Shown one piece after another: positions 43,881-52,900 of a DNA stretch of 64,000 bases (positions are counted from its first letter, which is position 1; every line of letters starts with the position of its first letter). The notes below the pieces were generated by a model. That model saw only the letters and a program-made list of their open reading frames with translations, was not told where the DNA came from and ran no database searches. The position numbers and the translations under genes are program-made. The stretch covers positions 310,471 through 374,470 of the forward strand of contig NZ_QPIW01000003.1 in NCBI RefSeq assembly GCF_003339505.1, given 5' to 3'. This stretch comes from Runella aurantiaca (lineage in GTDB: Bacteria > Bacteroidota > Bacteroidia > Cytophagales > Spirosomataceae).

Positions 43881-43932
43881 TAAAAATAAAGATTTTAAAC
43901 AGGAAAGGGCCGCAAAATTTTGCAGCCCTTTC
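43881..43932. repeat. 52-bp perfect direct repeat, copy 2
   Basis: Second copy, ending 31 bp before the stop codon of the 43964 gene; its palindrome (43904-43931) would act as that gene's terminator. Confidence 0.92.
43904..43931. terminator. Terminator-like palindrome in repeat copy 2
   Basis: Same 28-bp palindrome as at 42334-42361, directly downstream of the minus-strand gene ending at 43964. Confidence 0.7.
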
Positions 43933-43963
43933 ATTTACCTATTTTGTAAGAGACAACCTAACC

Positions 43964-45205
43964 CTACTTCGCTAACGTATTCACGATCTGCCGCATGGCT
44001 TCGGAGGGAATGATGAAGTTGAAGTTTCCCCAGAATACCTCATCATATTTAGGAATGACTTGCGGAGAAAAGTTCTCGGTATCAATCAATACGTCCGTTT
44101 CGGGGATGCGCATCCCGTTGCTTTTCTGAATTTCGGTGGTGACAAATTGCAGTTTTATGCTTCCCAATGTTTGGACTTTATTCTGCTCAAACTGTGTATC
44201 CAGCAGCATTCTGTAATCTTGCAAATACCATTTTCCCGCAAAAGGCTTGTAATTGATGCAGGTATAGACGCGTTTGGCTTCTCGTTTGGTTTTGCCGAAA
44301 ACCTTGTCAGACGTGCTCGTTTTGAGTACATCTTTGACCCCTTCAGCGGTAAAATCATATTCAATTTGAATGATGGCCGAATCGGCGGCGTTGATACTGA
44401 TGCTGCCCGTGCGAGCCGCTTTGATGCCTGCGCTAACGGGTCGAAAAAGTACCCGGTATACCTGCTTATCGAGATAATAGGCGATGGTATCATCCAGTTC
44501 GTATACATAATCGTACAGGTTTTTACCGTCGAGGTATTCGGGAATACCCACGTCAATCGAATGCGTCACAATCGTGGCACCGTTTGGGAATGAATATCCT
44601 TCGAGCGTTTTTGAACGATTATCGCTCAAAAACTGGCGTCCTCTCAGGGCTTTTACTTTTTCTGGAACCAAAATCTTGGGGCGGGGGTCTTTTTCAGATT
44701 GCAGCACCGCCTCTCGAATGTCGACGTATTCGCCGTTTTGTTGGAGAGATTCGCGGTAAAACCCATTTAGTAAATAAGGCGTTTGGGGATTGTTTTTCTT
44801 TATTTTTCCCAACGCATCCGATACCAGATTTCGTGCTTCAAAAGTCTTGATGAAAGAGCTGTCTACGAGCCGTGGAGTGGCGGGTTCGAGTTCTATCACC
44901 ACGTCTTTTTGGTTCAGGGTATAGGCCGAGGCTTTTTGTCGAAAAGGTTTGTAACCAATCACGGCTACTACCACCGCAGAGTCGATGGCAATGCGTGGAA
45001 AACGGTAAAAAAATTGGCCATCCTCGTTGGTCAGTGTTCCAGTACTTTTGCTCATCATGCCCACGTAAGCGTGCGAAATGGGCTTTTGGGTCGATTTGTC
45101 AACGACTTTTCCCGAAAGCAGCAAGTAGCCTTGTGCCTGTGCAGAGGTTGAAGTGAGCCACTGAAAAACGGCAAAAAAAAGTATGGTGTAGAAAGAAAGA
45201 CGCAT
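43964..45205 (-). CDS. Secreted protein with N-terminal carboxypeptidase-like regulatory domain
   Basis: 413 residues. Signal peptide MRLSFYTILFFAVFQWLTSTSAQA. Residues about 28-105 form a CarboxypepD_reg-like domain ('LSGKVVDKSTQKPISHAYVG', 'TLTNEDGQFFYRFP'), common at the N-terminus of Bacteroidota outer-membrane proteins. The remaining ~300 residues ('LNGFYRESLQQNGEYVDIRE', 'YTCINYKPFAGKWYLQDYRM') resemble the soluble part of DUF5686-type proteins but no beta-barrel follows. Function unknown, probably at the outer membrane. Confidence 0.75.
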   Translation of the reverse strand: MRLSFYTILFFAVFQWLTSTSAQAQGYLLLSGKVVDKSTQKPISHAYVGMMSKSTGTLTNEDGQFFYRFPRIAIDSAVVVAVIGYKPFRQKASAYTLNQKDVVIELEPATPRLVDSSFIKTFEARNLVSDALGKIKKNNPQTPYLLNGFYRESLQQNGEYVDIREAVLQSEKDPRPKILVPEKVKALRGRQFLSDNRSKTLEGYSFPNGATIVTHSIDVGIPEYLDGKNLYDYVYELDDTIAYYLDKQVYRVLFRPVSAGIKAARTGSISINAADSAIIQIEYDFTAEGVKDVLKTSTSDKVFGKTKREAKRVYTCINYKPFAGKWYLQDYRMLLDTQFEQNKVQTLGSIKLQFVTTEIQKSNGMRIPETDVLIDTENFSPQVIPKYDEVFWGNFNFIIPSEAMRQIVNTLAK

Positions 45206-45243
45206 CAGTTCAACTTAGTTAATGAAGATTTTTGTCGCAATAA

Positions 45244-45831
45244 TCACGCCAATTCCCCCATCGTATAACATCTCCGGCAGCGCGCTTCGTAGGAATCGGT
45301 TTCGCCCAAGAGAATTTTATCTTGAGAAGTGACTTTTCGGTATGAATATTGCGCTACTTCTCCACAGACGACACATACCGCGTGGACTTTGGTAACGTAC
45401 TCGGCAATAGACATCAACAGCGGCATAGGCCCGAAAGGTTTGCCCGCAAAATCCATGTCTAAGCCCGCCACAATGACGCGTTTGCCGCTGCCGGCAAGTT
45501 TGTTGCAGACCTCCACGAGATTGTTGTCTAAAAATTGGGCTTCGTCGATACCCACCACGTCGCAATCACCGGCGAAGAGTAAAATCTCCTCGGAGGTGTT
45601 AACGGGGGTCGAACGAATCGAATTTTCGTTGTGAGAAACAATGTCGAGGTCGTGGTAACGTTTATCAATGGCGGGTTTAAAGATTTCCACTTTTTGGCGC
45701 GCTATCTTTGCCCGGTTGAGCCGACGAATGAGTTCTTCGGTTTTTCCCGAAAACATAGAGCCGCAAACGACCTCCACCCACCCAATGCGAGGCTGCGAAT
45801 GTTTAGTATTGTGATTGGGTTCGATGAACAT
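45244..45831 (-). CDS. tdk: Thymidine kinase
   Basis: 195 residues, type II thymidine kinase. P-loop GSMFSGKT (residues 24-31) in '[20 protein letters not shown]', catalytic Glu/DEAQF block '[20 protein letters not shown]', lid and thymidine region '[20 protein letters not shown]', and four zinc Cys (CVVC and CRRC). Phosphorylates thymidine in the salvage pathway. Normal length. A short palindrome (45882-45896) lies upstream. Confidence 0.96.
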   Translation of the reverse strand: MFIEPNHNTKHSQPRIGWVEVVCGSMFSGKTEELIRRLNRAKIARQKVEIFKPAIDKRYHDLDIVSHNENSIRSTPVNTSEEILLFAGDCDVVGIDEAQFLDNNLVEVCNKLAGSGKRVIVAGLDMDFAGKPFGPMPLLMSIAEYVTKVHAVCVVCGEVAQYSYRKVTSQDKILLGETDSYEARCRRCYTMGELA

Positions 45832-45881
45832 TACAATAAATAATAGCCGTGATACTTGAACCGTTATTTGTTTTATTTTTA

Positions 45882-45896
45882 TCGAAAATTTTTCGA
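45882..45896. promoter_or_regulatory. 15-bp palindrome between tdk and the 45957 gene
   Basis: TCGAAAA-T-TTTTCGA, symmetric, in the 125-bp divergent intergenic region. Possible regulator site; no regulator is next to it. Low confidence because the region is AT-rich. Confidence 0.25.
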
Positions 45897-45956
45897 ATAA
45901 TGGATAGCAGAAACCGGCTTTGAAAAACTACTTTTACAAAACAAACGATTTTTAGG

Positions 45957-47117
45957 ATGCTTCACAAGTTTAATGTTTCGGCCCTCAATGACTATAGTCA
46001 GCAGTTTGCCCATAAAGTTTGCGACGATTTTTTTGCGCATAATTCCGTCGCATCAGGTCAGCATATCCTGAACTTAACGGCAATTCCACAAGTGAATTTG
46101 TTTATTATCAGTAGTTTATACGATAAGTGGAAAGCCGATGCGGAAGCGTTTAAAAGCCCATTTTTTGACTTTGAAAGCAGCGAGGTAAAAGAAGCGCTCA
46201 AGCAGTTTATGAATGTGGTGTCGCGCAAGATTTCGGTAAAAAGAGAGCAGCTTGAGCCTGTTTTGGTGGAAGCCACCAAAGATACGTTGGTGCTCTTGAT
46301 TGACCCCAACAGTTATTTCAACGAAATTTTTCGCAATCAGCCCAATTTTACCGTCACCGCTGATACGATTCAGCAACTGCGTAAGTACATTCGATTCAAT
46401 AAGTTTGTGCCCCAGTCCATCGCAGAAGCAATGGCCGATCGGGCGTTTGTGTACGTCAATCAGGCCATTGAATGGTCGGAGCAAGCCATTGCGCAACGCA
46501 CCGCCGAACTAGATTCTATTGACCAATGGGTGGCGGTGTTTTCTGAAAAAGCCGCGTTGGATGCTTCGTCACTGTTGAAAAAGACGAATCGTCCTGAACC
46601 AATTGTGATTCCAGGAGAGCCGCAGGCCGACCAATCGTTTTTTGATACGCTGGTAGAGGAGTCAGTGGCCAATCCCGTCAAATTGACCGAGCCGGAGCCT
46701 CCACGCCCTGTGGATGTCTACGTCCCTCCCGTACCCGCTTTTACGCCCCCCGCCATGCCTCCCATGCCGCCTACCCTCCACGAAACCGTGGGTGGAAATG
46801 GAAACGCCGCCAAGGAGTCGCTAAACGAGCGTTTCAGAACCGAGCAAGCGTCGATTTCAAGCAACTATCAAAAGCAGCCGATTGCGAGCATTTCGCAAAA
46901 TATACCGCTTCACCAGAAGTTTATGTTTATTCACCAATTGTTTGGAGGAAGCAACAGCGCCTACGAAAATGCCATTACCGAATTGGAACAAGCGCCTGAT
47001 TTTCAAACCGCACGCGGCCTGATTACCTACAAATTTGCCTCTCAGCATCTATGGGACATGACGGGTGATACCGTTGGCGAATTGTTAGAAATTGTAAAAC
47101 GACGTTTTGGGCAATAA
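45957..47117 (+). CDS. Conserved-looking cytoplasmic protein, unknown function
   Basis: 386 residues, no signal peptide. The N-terminal ~230 residues are mostly helical ('LKQFMNVVSRKISVKREQLE', 'IQQLRKYIRFNKFVPQSIAE'). Residues about 255-305 are a proline-rich linker ('PEPPRPVDVYVPPVPAFTPP'). The C-terminal ~80 residues ('NIPLHQKFMFIHQLFGGSNS' and 'YKFASQHLWDMTGDTVGELL') are a helical module. No known enzymatic motif was recognised. It starts a plus-strand stretch with the ABC ATPase 95 bp downstream, separated by an inverted repeat. Confidence 0.7.
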   Translation: MLHKFNVSALNDYSQQFAHKVCDDFFAHNSVASGQHILNLTAIPQVNLFIISSLYDKWKADAEAFKSPFFDFESSEVKEALKQFMNVVSRKISVKREQLEPVLVEATKDTLVLLIDPNSYFNEIFRNQPNFTVTADTIQQLRKYIRFNKFVPQSIAEAMADRAFVYVNQAIEWSEQAIAQRTAELDSIDQWVAVFSEKAALDASSLLKKTNRPEPIVIPGEPQADQSFFDTLVEESVANPVKLTEPEPPRPVDVYVPPVPAFTPPAMPPMPPTLHETVGGNGNAAKESLNERFRTEQASISSNYQKQPIASISQNIPLHQKFMFIHQLFGGSNSAYENAITELEQAPDFQTARGLITYKFASQHLWDMTGDTVGELLEIVKRRFGQ

Positions 47118-47141
47118 TCGCTCTTTCTTCATTTTAGTTGG

Positions 47142-47195
47142 GAGTTTCTGCGTTTCTAAGTTTCTTTGTATTTAATAACCGAACCGCAGAAACTC
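47142..47195 (+). repeat. Inverted repeat with long loop before the ABC ATPase gene
   Basis: Perfect 11-bp arms GAGTTTCTGCG and CGCAGAAACTC around 32 nt, ending 16 bp before the ABC start codon. Could be a terminator for the preceding gene or a leader structure; the loop is too long for a typical rho-independent terminator. Confidence 0.5.
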
Positions 47196-47211
47196 TTACA
47201 TACCGCGCCCG

Positions 47212-47838
47212 ATGATTGCTTGCCACAACCTAACGTTTTCGTATTCTCCCCAAAAGCATTTTTCTTTTCCTGATATTGTTTGTAACGACCGCGAAGCGCT
47301 CTTGATTTTGGGTCAATCGGGCAAGGGAAAAACGACGTTGTTGCATTTAATGGCCTTATTGTTGCGCCCTGAAGGTGGTCAAGTTTTTATCAACAATCAA
47401 GATATTACGCCTCTTTCGGTAGCCGAAGCGGCGGCGGTACGCGCAAGTCAAATCGGTATTATCTACCAACGTCCGCATTTTGTTAGCTCGCTCAACGTGA
47501 TGGATAATGTGCTTCTTTCGAGTTATTTAGCCCAAAAACCGCAAGATAAAGCGCGGGTAAAACAGCTTGCGGAGCAATTGGGTTTTGCCGATCATCTGTC
47601 CAAAAAAACCAATCAATTGAGTCAGGGAGAGCAACAACGCGTCAGTATCGCCCGGGCGTTGATGAACAACCCAGCGGTCATTTTGGCCGATGAGCCTACC
47701 TCCAGCCTCGACGACATCAATTGCGATAAAGTAATCGAACTTCTGAAGAATCAATCCGAGCAAATCGGCGCCAGTCTCGTCGTCGTAACGCACGACCAAC
47801 GCCTCAAAGATGCCTTTGCGAAGCAGGTGAAGTTGTAG
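47212..47838 (+). CDS. Lone ABC transporter ATP-binding protein (LolD/MacB-like)
   Basis: 208 residues. Walker A GQSGKGKT (34-41), signature LSQGEQQ (136-142), Walker B VILADE (156-161) and a D-loop 'PTSSLDD', then the switch His in 'VVVTHDQ'. Sequence style is that of LolD/MacB ATPases, which pair with FtsX-like permeases for lipoprotein release or efflux. No permease is encoded on either side (the next gene is convergent), so the partner is elsewhere or the protein has another role. Confidence 0.88.
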   Translation: MIACHNLTFSYSPQKHFSFPDIVCNDREALLILGQSGKGKTTLLHLMALLLRPEGGQVFINNQDITPLSVAEAAAVRASQIGIIYQRPHFVSSLNVMDNVLLSSYLAQKPQDKARVKQLAEQLGFADHLSKKTNQLSQGEQQRVSIARALMNNPAVILADEPTSSLDDINCDKVIELLKNQSEQIGASLVVVTHDQRLKDAFAKQVKL

Positions 47839-47867
47839 TAGCTACTGATATCGAAGAAAAATAATCC

Positions 47868-48905
47868 TTAAAATTTAGGACACGATAGCTGTTTGTCTTT
47901 CTTTGAGCGACGATGACGGGGCGAAGGCTCGAAATCAAAGGTGTAAGCCATCGAGATTTCGTGCGAACCACCACTCGGCAATCCCAACGACGAAATCGTA
48001 ATGTCGTAGCTGTAACCAAACGAAAACTTATCTTGGCGATACCCAATCAGTGCGATGAGCGATTCGCGGTTGGTGATGTTGTCAACGTATTTCTTAATGG
48101 GCAGCCCACGGTACCAAAGCCCCAATACGATAGGAGAATAGGTAAGATACACCCCCAAATCTAACTGGTCGTATTTGCCCTGAAATTTATAGTTAATAGC
48201 GGGTGAAATGCTCATTTCGCGGCTCCATTCATCGCCCAAACCAGTATAGCCCCCAAACGGAATGACTAAGCCCGCGTGAATACTTCCTTTGATGGGCAGA
48301 CGCGTACCATCGGCTATCTGAAAAAATCCCTGCTCTGGACGATTGAGGTGGTGCGCTGATACTCCTACCCAATAACGGTCAGAATAAAGCAATAATCCCG
48401 TGGCGAAACTCATGTATCCAATCGTAGGCGTTCCGTTGGCGGCGAGGGGGTCAGCGGTAGGGTTTCCCGTAAAACCACGGTTGGTGTATTGGTCACCAAA
48501 AGTCAATTCGCGTAGGTCGGCGCGGCGATTGGCGTAGGTTCCCTGCAATCCCATGCGTAGGGCGGTTGTTTCATTGAATTTAAGTTGATAGGCATATTGG
48601 GCCGATATTTCGGAAGTTCTCAAATTGCCCGTTCCCTGACTGTCGTTAACAAACATCAAGCCCACACCGCTATTGACTCCTGAGAAGTAATGGTCAACGG
48701 CAAACGAAGTGGTAACGTAGTTGGCGGCTAGGCCGGGCCATTGGTTACGGTAGTTCATCATAACGCGCGGTGCCAAAGCCCCACCAGCAAAGGCAGGGTT
48801 AAGATACAAGGGGTTCGCGTAGAATTGCGAAAATTGAGGGTCTTGCGCTTGCGCAACCCAAAAAGATATACCTAACAGCAGGGTTAAAAGAAGTCTTCTC
48901 GTCAT
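47868..48905 (-). CDS. PorP/SprF family type IX secretion-associated outer-membrane protein
   Basis: 345 residues. Signal peptide MTRRLLLTLLLGISFWVAQA, then the family start 'QDPQFSQFYANPLYLNPAFA' and repeated beta-strands ending in a Phe-containing terminus region. In gliding Bacteroidota, SprF/PorP proteins help secrete or anchor specific T9SS cargo, often encoded next to a large adhesin; here the neighbours are unrelated and the large type-B cargo protein is about 22 kb away. The -7-like TAGCTTTG (minus strand, 48911-48918) is only 5 bp from the start codon, so it may not be the real promoter. Confidence 0.88.
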   Translation of the reverse strand: MTRRLLLTLLLGISFWVAQAQDPQFSQFYANPLYLNPAFAGGALAPRVMMNYRNQWPGLAANYVTTSFAVDHYFSGVNSGVGLMFVNDSQGTGNLRTSEISAQYAYQLKFNETTALRMGLQGTYANRRADLRELTFGDQYTNRGFTGNPTADPLAANGTPTIGYMSFATGLLLYSDRYWVGVSAHHLNRPEQGFFQIADGTRLPIKGSIHAGLVIPFGGYTGLGDEWSREMSISPAINYKFQGKYDQLDLGVYLTYSPIVLGLWYRGLPIKKYVDNITNRESLIALIGYRQDKFSFGYSYDITISSLGLPSGGSHEISMAYTFDFEPSPRHRRSKKDKQLSCPKF

Positions 48906-49145
48906 GATACCAAAGCTACCGCAAACATTTTGCCAAATTAATCATTAAATCTCCGAGAATTTAACGGATTTTTCAAGCAAATGTTATTTAGGTTTAAAAA
49001 AAGGCCCTTGAAAAGATAGAATGCAACTTTTAGGGAGGTTTAGATTGGGAGATATTAGTGAGTTTTATGCGCAAAGATGGCAAAATAGAGCAATTCTGTT
49101 CATTATATTGTAGACTAAAAAACGGAAGAAAATTCTAGTTTCGGT

Positions 49146-49177
49146 TTTGACAAGAGGTCGAGAAAGTGCTACATTTG
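49146..49177 (+). promoter_or_regulatory. Toxin-antitoxin module promoter (TTTG-N20-TACATTTG)
   Basis: -33 TTTG at 49146-49149, 20 bp, and a perfect -7 TACATTTG at 49170-49177, 36 bp before the antitoxin start codon. Confidence 0.68.
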
Positions 49178-49187
49178 ATATAATATT

Positions 49188-49199
49188 AATAATATTATT
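49188..49199. promoter_or_regulatory. Candidate antitoxin operator
   Basis: 12-bp perfect palindrome AATAATATTATT just after the -7 box, in the place where a toxin-antitoxin complex would autoregulate. AT-rich, so chance is possible. Confidence 0.35.
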
Positions 49200-49213
49200 A
49201 AACTTGAATCGAA

Positions 49214-49414
49214 ATGACTCAAACAGAGTTTATAAGGACATTCAATGCTTTTCCTACGAAGGATAGGCTTGCTATTGCCAAAAAAATTCAATTACAGATG
49301 GCCGATGAGCTTTTTGATGAATTAGATGCTGAACTGCCAGATGTGGAGATTTCAATGTCTGAAATTCAAAAAGAGATAAAAGCCTTCCGTAATGCCCAAA
49401 AGAAAAAAAATTAA
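49214..49414 (+). CDS. Small antitoxin-like protein
   Basis: 66 residues. 'FIRTFNAFPTKDRLAIAKKI' and 'ELPDVEISMSEIQKEIKAFR' are the kind of short helices found in antitoxins paired with PIN toxins; no ribbon-helix-helix or AbrB core could be confirmed. It overlaps the PIN gene by 23 bp, the usual arrangement of a toxin-antitoxin operon. Confidence 0.72.
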   Translation: MTQTEFIRTFNAFPTKDRLAIAKKIQLQMADELFDELDAELPDVEISMSEIQKEIKAFRNAQKKKN

Positions 49415-49823
49415 TGTGGTGGTTGATGCAAATTGGTACATATCAGCTTGCATTAATAGAAACTCCCGAAGAACACTTTACTATACGGTTTTAAAAAATA
49501 CTCATTTGCAGATTTACTACTCGGCCGAACTGCTCCAAGAATTTGAGGGAGTAATTACTCGAAAAAAGTTCTCAAAAATTATCGCTCCCAATCAGATTAT
49601 CAGGTTTATGTCACTGGCTATGCTATTTCTGAAGGAGGTGTCAATTTTAACAAAGCCTACTTTAGTAAGAGATTCCAAAGATGATTACTTGCTAGGCATT
49701 TGTGAAAGTTGTAATGCCGATTTCTTAGTTACTGGTGATGCCGATTTGTTAAGTTTAGAAACGTACAATAATACAACGATAGTTACTATGGGGCAGTTTG
49801 TGAACCTGCTTAACTTAATGTAA
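49392..49823 (+). CDS. PIN-domain toxin-like protein
   Basis: 143 residues. PIN fold with 'VVVDANWYISACINR' (Asp12 first acidic ligand), 'LLQEFEGVI' (Glu), 'RDSKDDYLLGICE' (Asp pair) and 'LVTGDADLLSLE' (Asp-Asp) giving the full acidic metal site of an RNase. Matches the 'putative toxin-antitoxin system toxin component, PIN family'. It begins inside the end of the antitoxin gene (23-bp overlap), so the two are translationally linked. Followed by a 48-bp palindrome. Confidence 0.85.
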   Translation: MPKRKKINVVVDANWYISACINRNSRRTLYYTVLKNTHLQIYYSAELLQEFEGVITRKKFSKIIAPNQIIRFMSLAMLFLKEVSILTKPTLVRDSKDDYLLGICESCNADFLVTGDADLLSLETYNNTTIVTMGQFVNLLNLM

Positions 49824-49836
49824 AATCATTAAATGA

Positions 49837-49884
49837 AAAACGCCCATAAAACAGTTGATTAATCAGCTGTTTTATGGGCGTTTT
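49837..49884. terminator. 48-bp near-perfect palindrome (bidirectional terminator)
   Basis: Arms AAAACGCCCATAAAACAG / CTGTTTTATGGGCGTTTT plus inner TGATT/AATCA, 24 bp per arm with one G·U. Terminates the PIN gene and the convergent RND gene. Confidence 0.88.
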
Positions 49885-49905
49885 AGTTATTTCCTAAAAT
49901 GTTTC

Positions 49906-52900
49906 TTACTCCACTACCGTCGAAGTTGTACTTGTTTTTTCGTTTTCTGTACGTTTTTGCTTGCCCATGCTGATTTTTTCAATCAGGACAAACAGTACGG
50001 GTACTACAAAAATAGCCAGCGAGGTAGCGGCCAACATTCCCCCAAATACCGTCCAACCGATGGTCTTGCGTGATTCGGCAGCGGCACCGCTGGCAAACGC
50101 CAATGGCAACACACCCAAAATAAATGCCAACGAAGTCATGATGATGGGGCGAAGGCGCAATTGTACGGCTTCAAGCGTAGCTTTGACCAATTCCATGCCG
50201 CCGTCTACGCGCTCTTTGGCAAATTCTACAATCAAAATGGCATTTTTAGCGGCCAATCCAATCAGCGTAATCAACCCGATTTGGGCGTAGATGTTGTTGG
50301 ATAAGTTGGGTAAAAACGTCAGCGTCAAAATAGAACCGAAGGCCCCGATGGGAACGGCAAAAAGCACCGAAAATGGAATGGACCAGCTTTCGTACAAGGC
50401 CGCCAGAAACAAAAAGACAAAGACGATAGAAATGGCAAAAATGGTCGTGGTGCTGTCGCCTGCCTTGATTTCTTCGCTGCTCATGCCCGAAAATTCATAG
50501 CCATATCCAGCGGGAAGGGTTTGGGCGGCTACTTCCCGCAGCGCCGTAATCGCTTGTCCACTGCTGAAGCCAGGTTTGGGCGTCCCGTTGATTTCGACCG
50601 AACGATAAATGTTATAGTGCGAAATCAAAGCGGGGTTTTCAACCACTTGTGTCGTGACCAAAGCACTCAGCGGAATCATGTTTCCTTCGCGGTTGCGCAC
50701 GTAAAATTTCTCAATTTTATCCAACGACGAGCGGAAACTGCTGTCGGCCTGTACCACCACGCGGAAGTTTCGCCCGTAAAGGTTAAAGTCGTTGACGTAG
50801 TTACTTCCCAACATGGCCGACAATGAACTGAATACCTCTGAAACCGATACGCCCAGTTTTTTGGTTTTTTCGCGGTCTACGTCAATTTTATAGCTGGGAG
50901 TTCGGGTGTTAAAAAAGGTAAAGGCCGCGCCGATTTCGGGGCGTTTGGTAAGCGCTCCCAGAAAATTACGGGCTACGCCCTCAAATTGCTGAATATTATC
51001 GGTGCTGGTGGTTTGCTGTATCTGAAACGTAAATCCAGACGTGGCACCCAAGCCCGGAATAGCGGGTGGTGCAATGGCCAAAACGCGCGCTTCGCGGATG
51101 TCGGCGGTGCGTTTTTGGATCTCTTTGATGACACTCTGCACGTGGTGCTCGGCACCTTTGCGCTCTGCCCAAGGGTGCAGGTTAATAAATAGCGTACCAA
51201 CGTTGGATTTGTTGGAGAAACTGAGCACGTTCAACCCCGCTAAACCACCCACGACCCGTACTTCGGGAATGGATTCTACACGGGTCATGATTTCCTTAAT
51301 CATCGCAATGTTGCGCGTGGTAGAAGTTGCTTCCTGCATTTCATACGTCACAAAAAGGCGTCCTTCGTCTTCAACGGGGATAAAACCCGTTGGTTTATTT
51401 TTGAACAGGAAAAACAATCCTACAAACAAACACACCATCATCACCATCACGTAGGGCGTACCTTTGATCCACTTTGCCACGCCGCTGGTGTAGGAAACCG
51501 ACAAGCGCTCGAACCATTTGTTGAATCGGTCGAAGAATTTCTCCATTAAATTCTTCTTATCGCCCGCTCCTTTGGAAGGGCGAAGCATGGTAGAACACAA
51601 CGCCGGCGTCAGCGAAAGCGCTACGAAAGCCGACAACAGCACCGAAACGGCAATCGTAATGGCAAACTGCTGGTACAGACGCCCCACGATGCCCGGCACA
51701 AAACTCACGGGCACAAACACCGCCGCCAAAATCAAGGCAATGGCAATCACGGGGCCAGAAATTTCTTTCATGGCCTTGGCGGTCGCTTCTTTGGGCGAGA
51801 GTTTTTCGTGGTCAATGTTGTGCTGAACGGCTTCTACGACCACAATGGCGTCGTCGACGACGATACCGATGGCCAACACGAAAGCAAAAAGCGTGAGGGT
51901 ATTGATGGTAAATCCAAACGGGATAAAAAAGATGAACGTACCGATGAGTGAGACAGGAATGGCCAGAATCGGAATCAACGTGGCGCGCCAGTTTTGCAGG
52001 AACAAAAACACCACGATAATCACCAAAATCATGGCTTCGCCAAAGGTCTTTAATACTTCACTAATAGAAACCCGCACCACAGTAGCAGTTTCGGTCGGCA
52101 TGACGTAGTCGATGTCTTTCGGAAACGTCTTTTTCATGGTTTCGAGGGCGTTTACTACTCCGTCGTAGGTTTCGAGGGCGTTGGCACCGGGCGCCTGATA
52201 AATCAGAATAAATGCCGCAGGTTTTCCGTTGACAAAGGCATTTACCCCATAATCAAACTTTCCGAGCTCAACCCGCGCCACGTCGCGCAGGTACACCACG
52301 CGCCCTTCGGCAGGCGAGGAGCGCACCACGATGTCTTCAAATTGTTCTTTTGTGTTTAAACGACTGTTGGTCAGTATACTGTATTCAAATGTCTGGGTGT
52401 TGGGCTGCGGATTTCCACCCACGGTTCCCGCCGCAATCTGAAGATTTTGCTCCGAAAGTGCCGCCGAAATATCCGCGGGCGTCATTTTGAGGCTGGCGAG
52501 TTTGTCGGGATTTAACCAGATACGCATTCCGAAATCATCGGCGCGCGATACAATATCGCCCACTCCTTTGACCCGTTGGAGGGCATCTTTTAGGTAAATA
52601 TTGGCGTAGTTTCCGATAAACTGCGCATCGTGCGTGCCTTTGGGCGAATAAAGCGCCAATACCACCATGATGCTCGGCTGACGTTTTCGGACCGTAACCC
52701 CCAAACGTTTGACTGCATCGGGCAGAGAAGGCTCGGCTACGCTGACGCGGTTTTGCACGTCGAGTGCCGCAATGTTGACGTCGGTGCCCACCTCAAATAC
52801 CACGTTGACGCCGCTTTGCCCGCTGCTCGTACTGGTACTCGACATATAACTCATGCCCGGCACGCCGTTGACTTGGGTTTCGATGGCGGTGGTGGTGGTT

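Larger units (their letters stand above)
48906..49213. other. 308-bp AT-rich intergenic region between porP-like gene and toxin-antitoxin module
   Basis: Holds the toxin-antitoxin promoter (49146-49177) and the palindrome at 49188-49199. In the remaining ~235 bp nothing else was seen: no tRNA-like fold, ORF or clear terminator. Confidence 0.6.

Noticed and set aside
44060-44593. 177-codon plus-strand ORF
   Set aside because: Opposite-strand shadow of the carboxypeptidase-regulatory-domain gene at 43964-45205.
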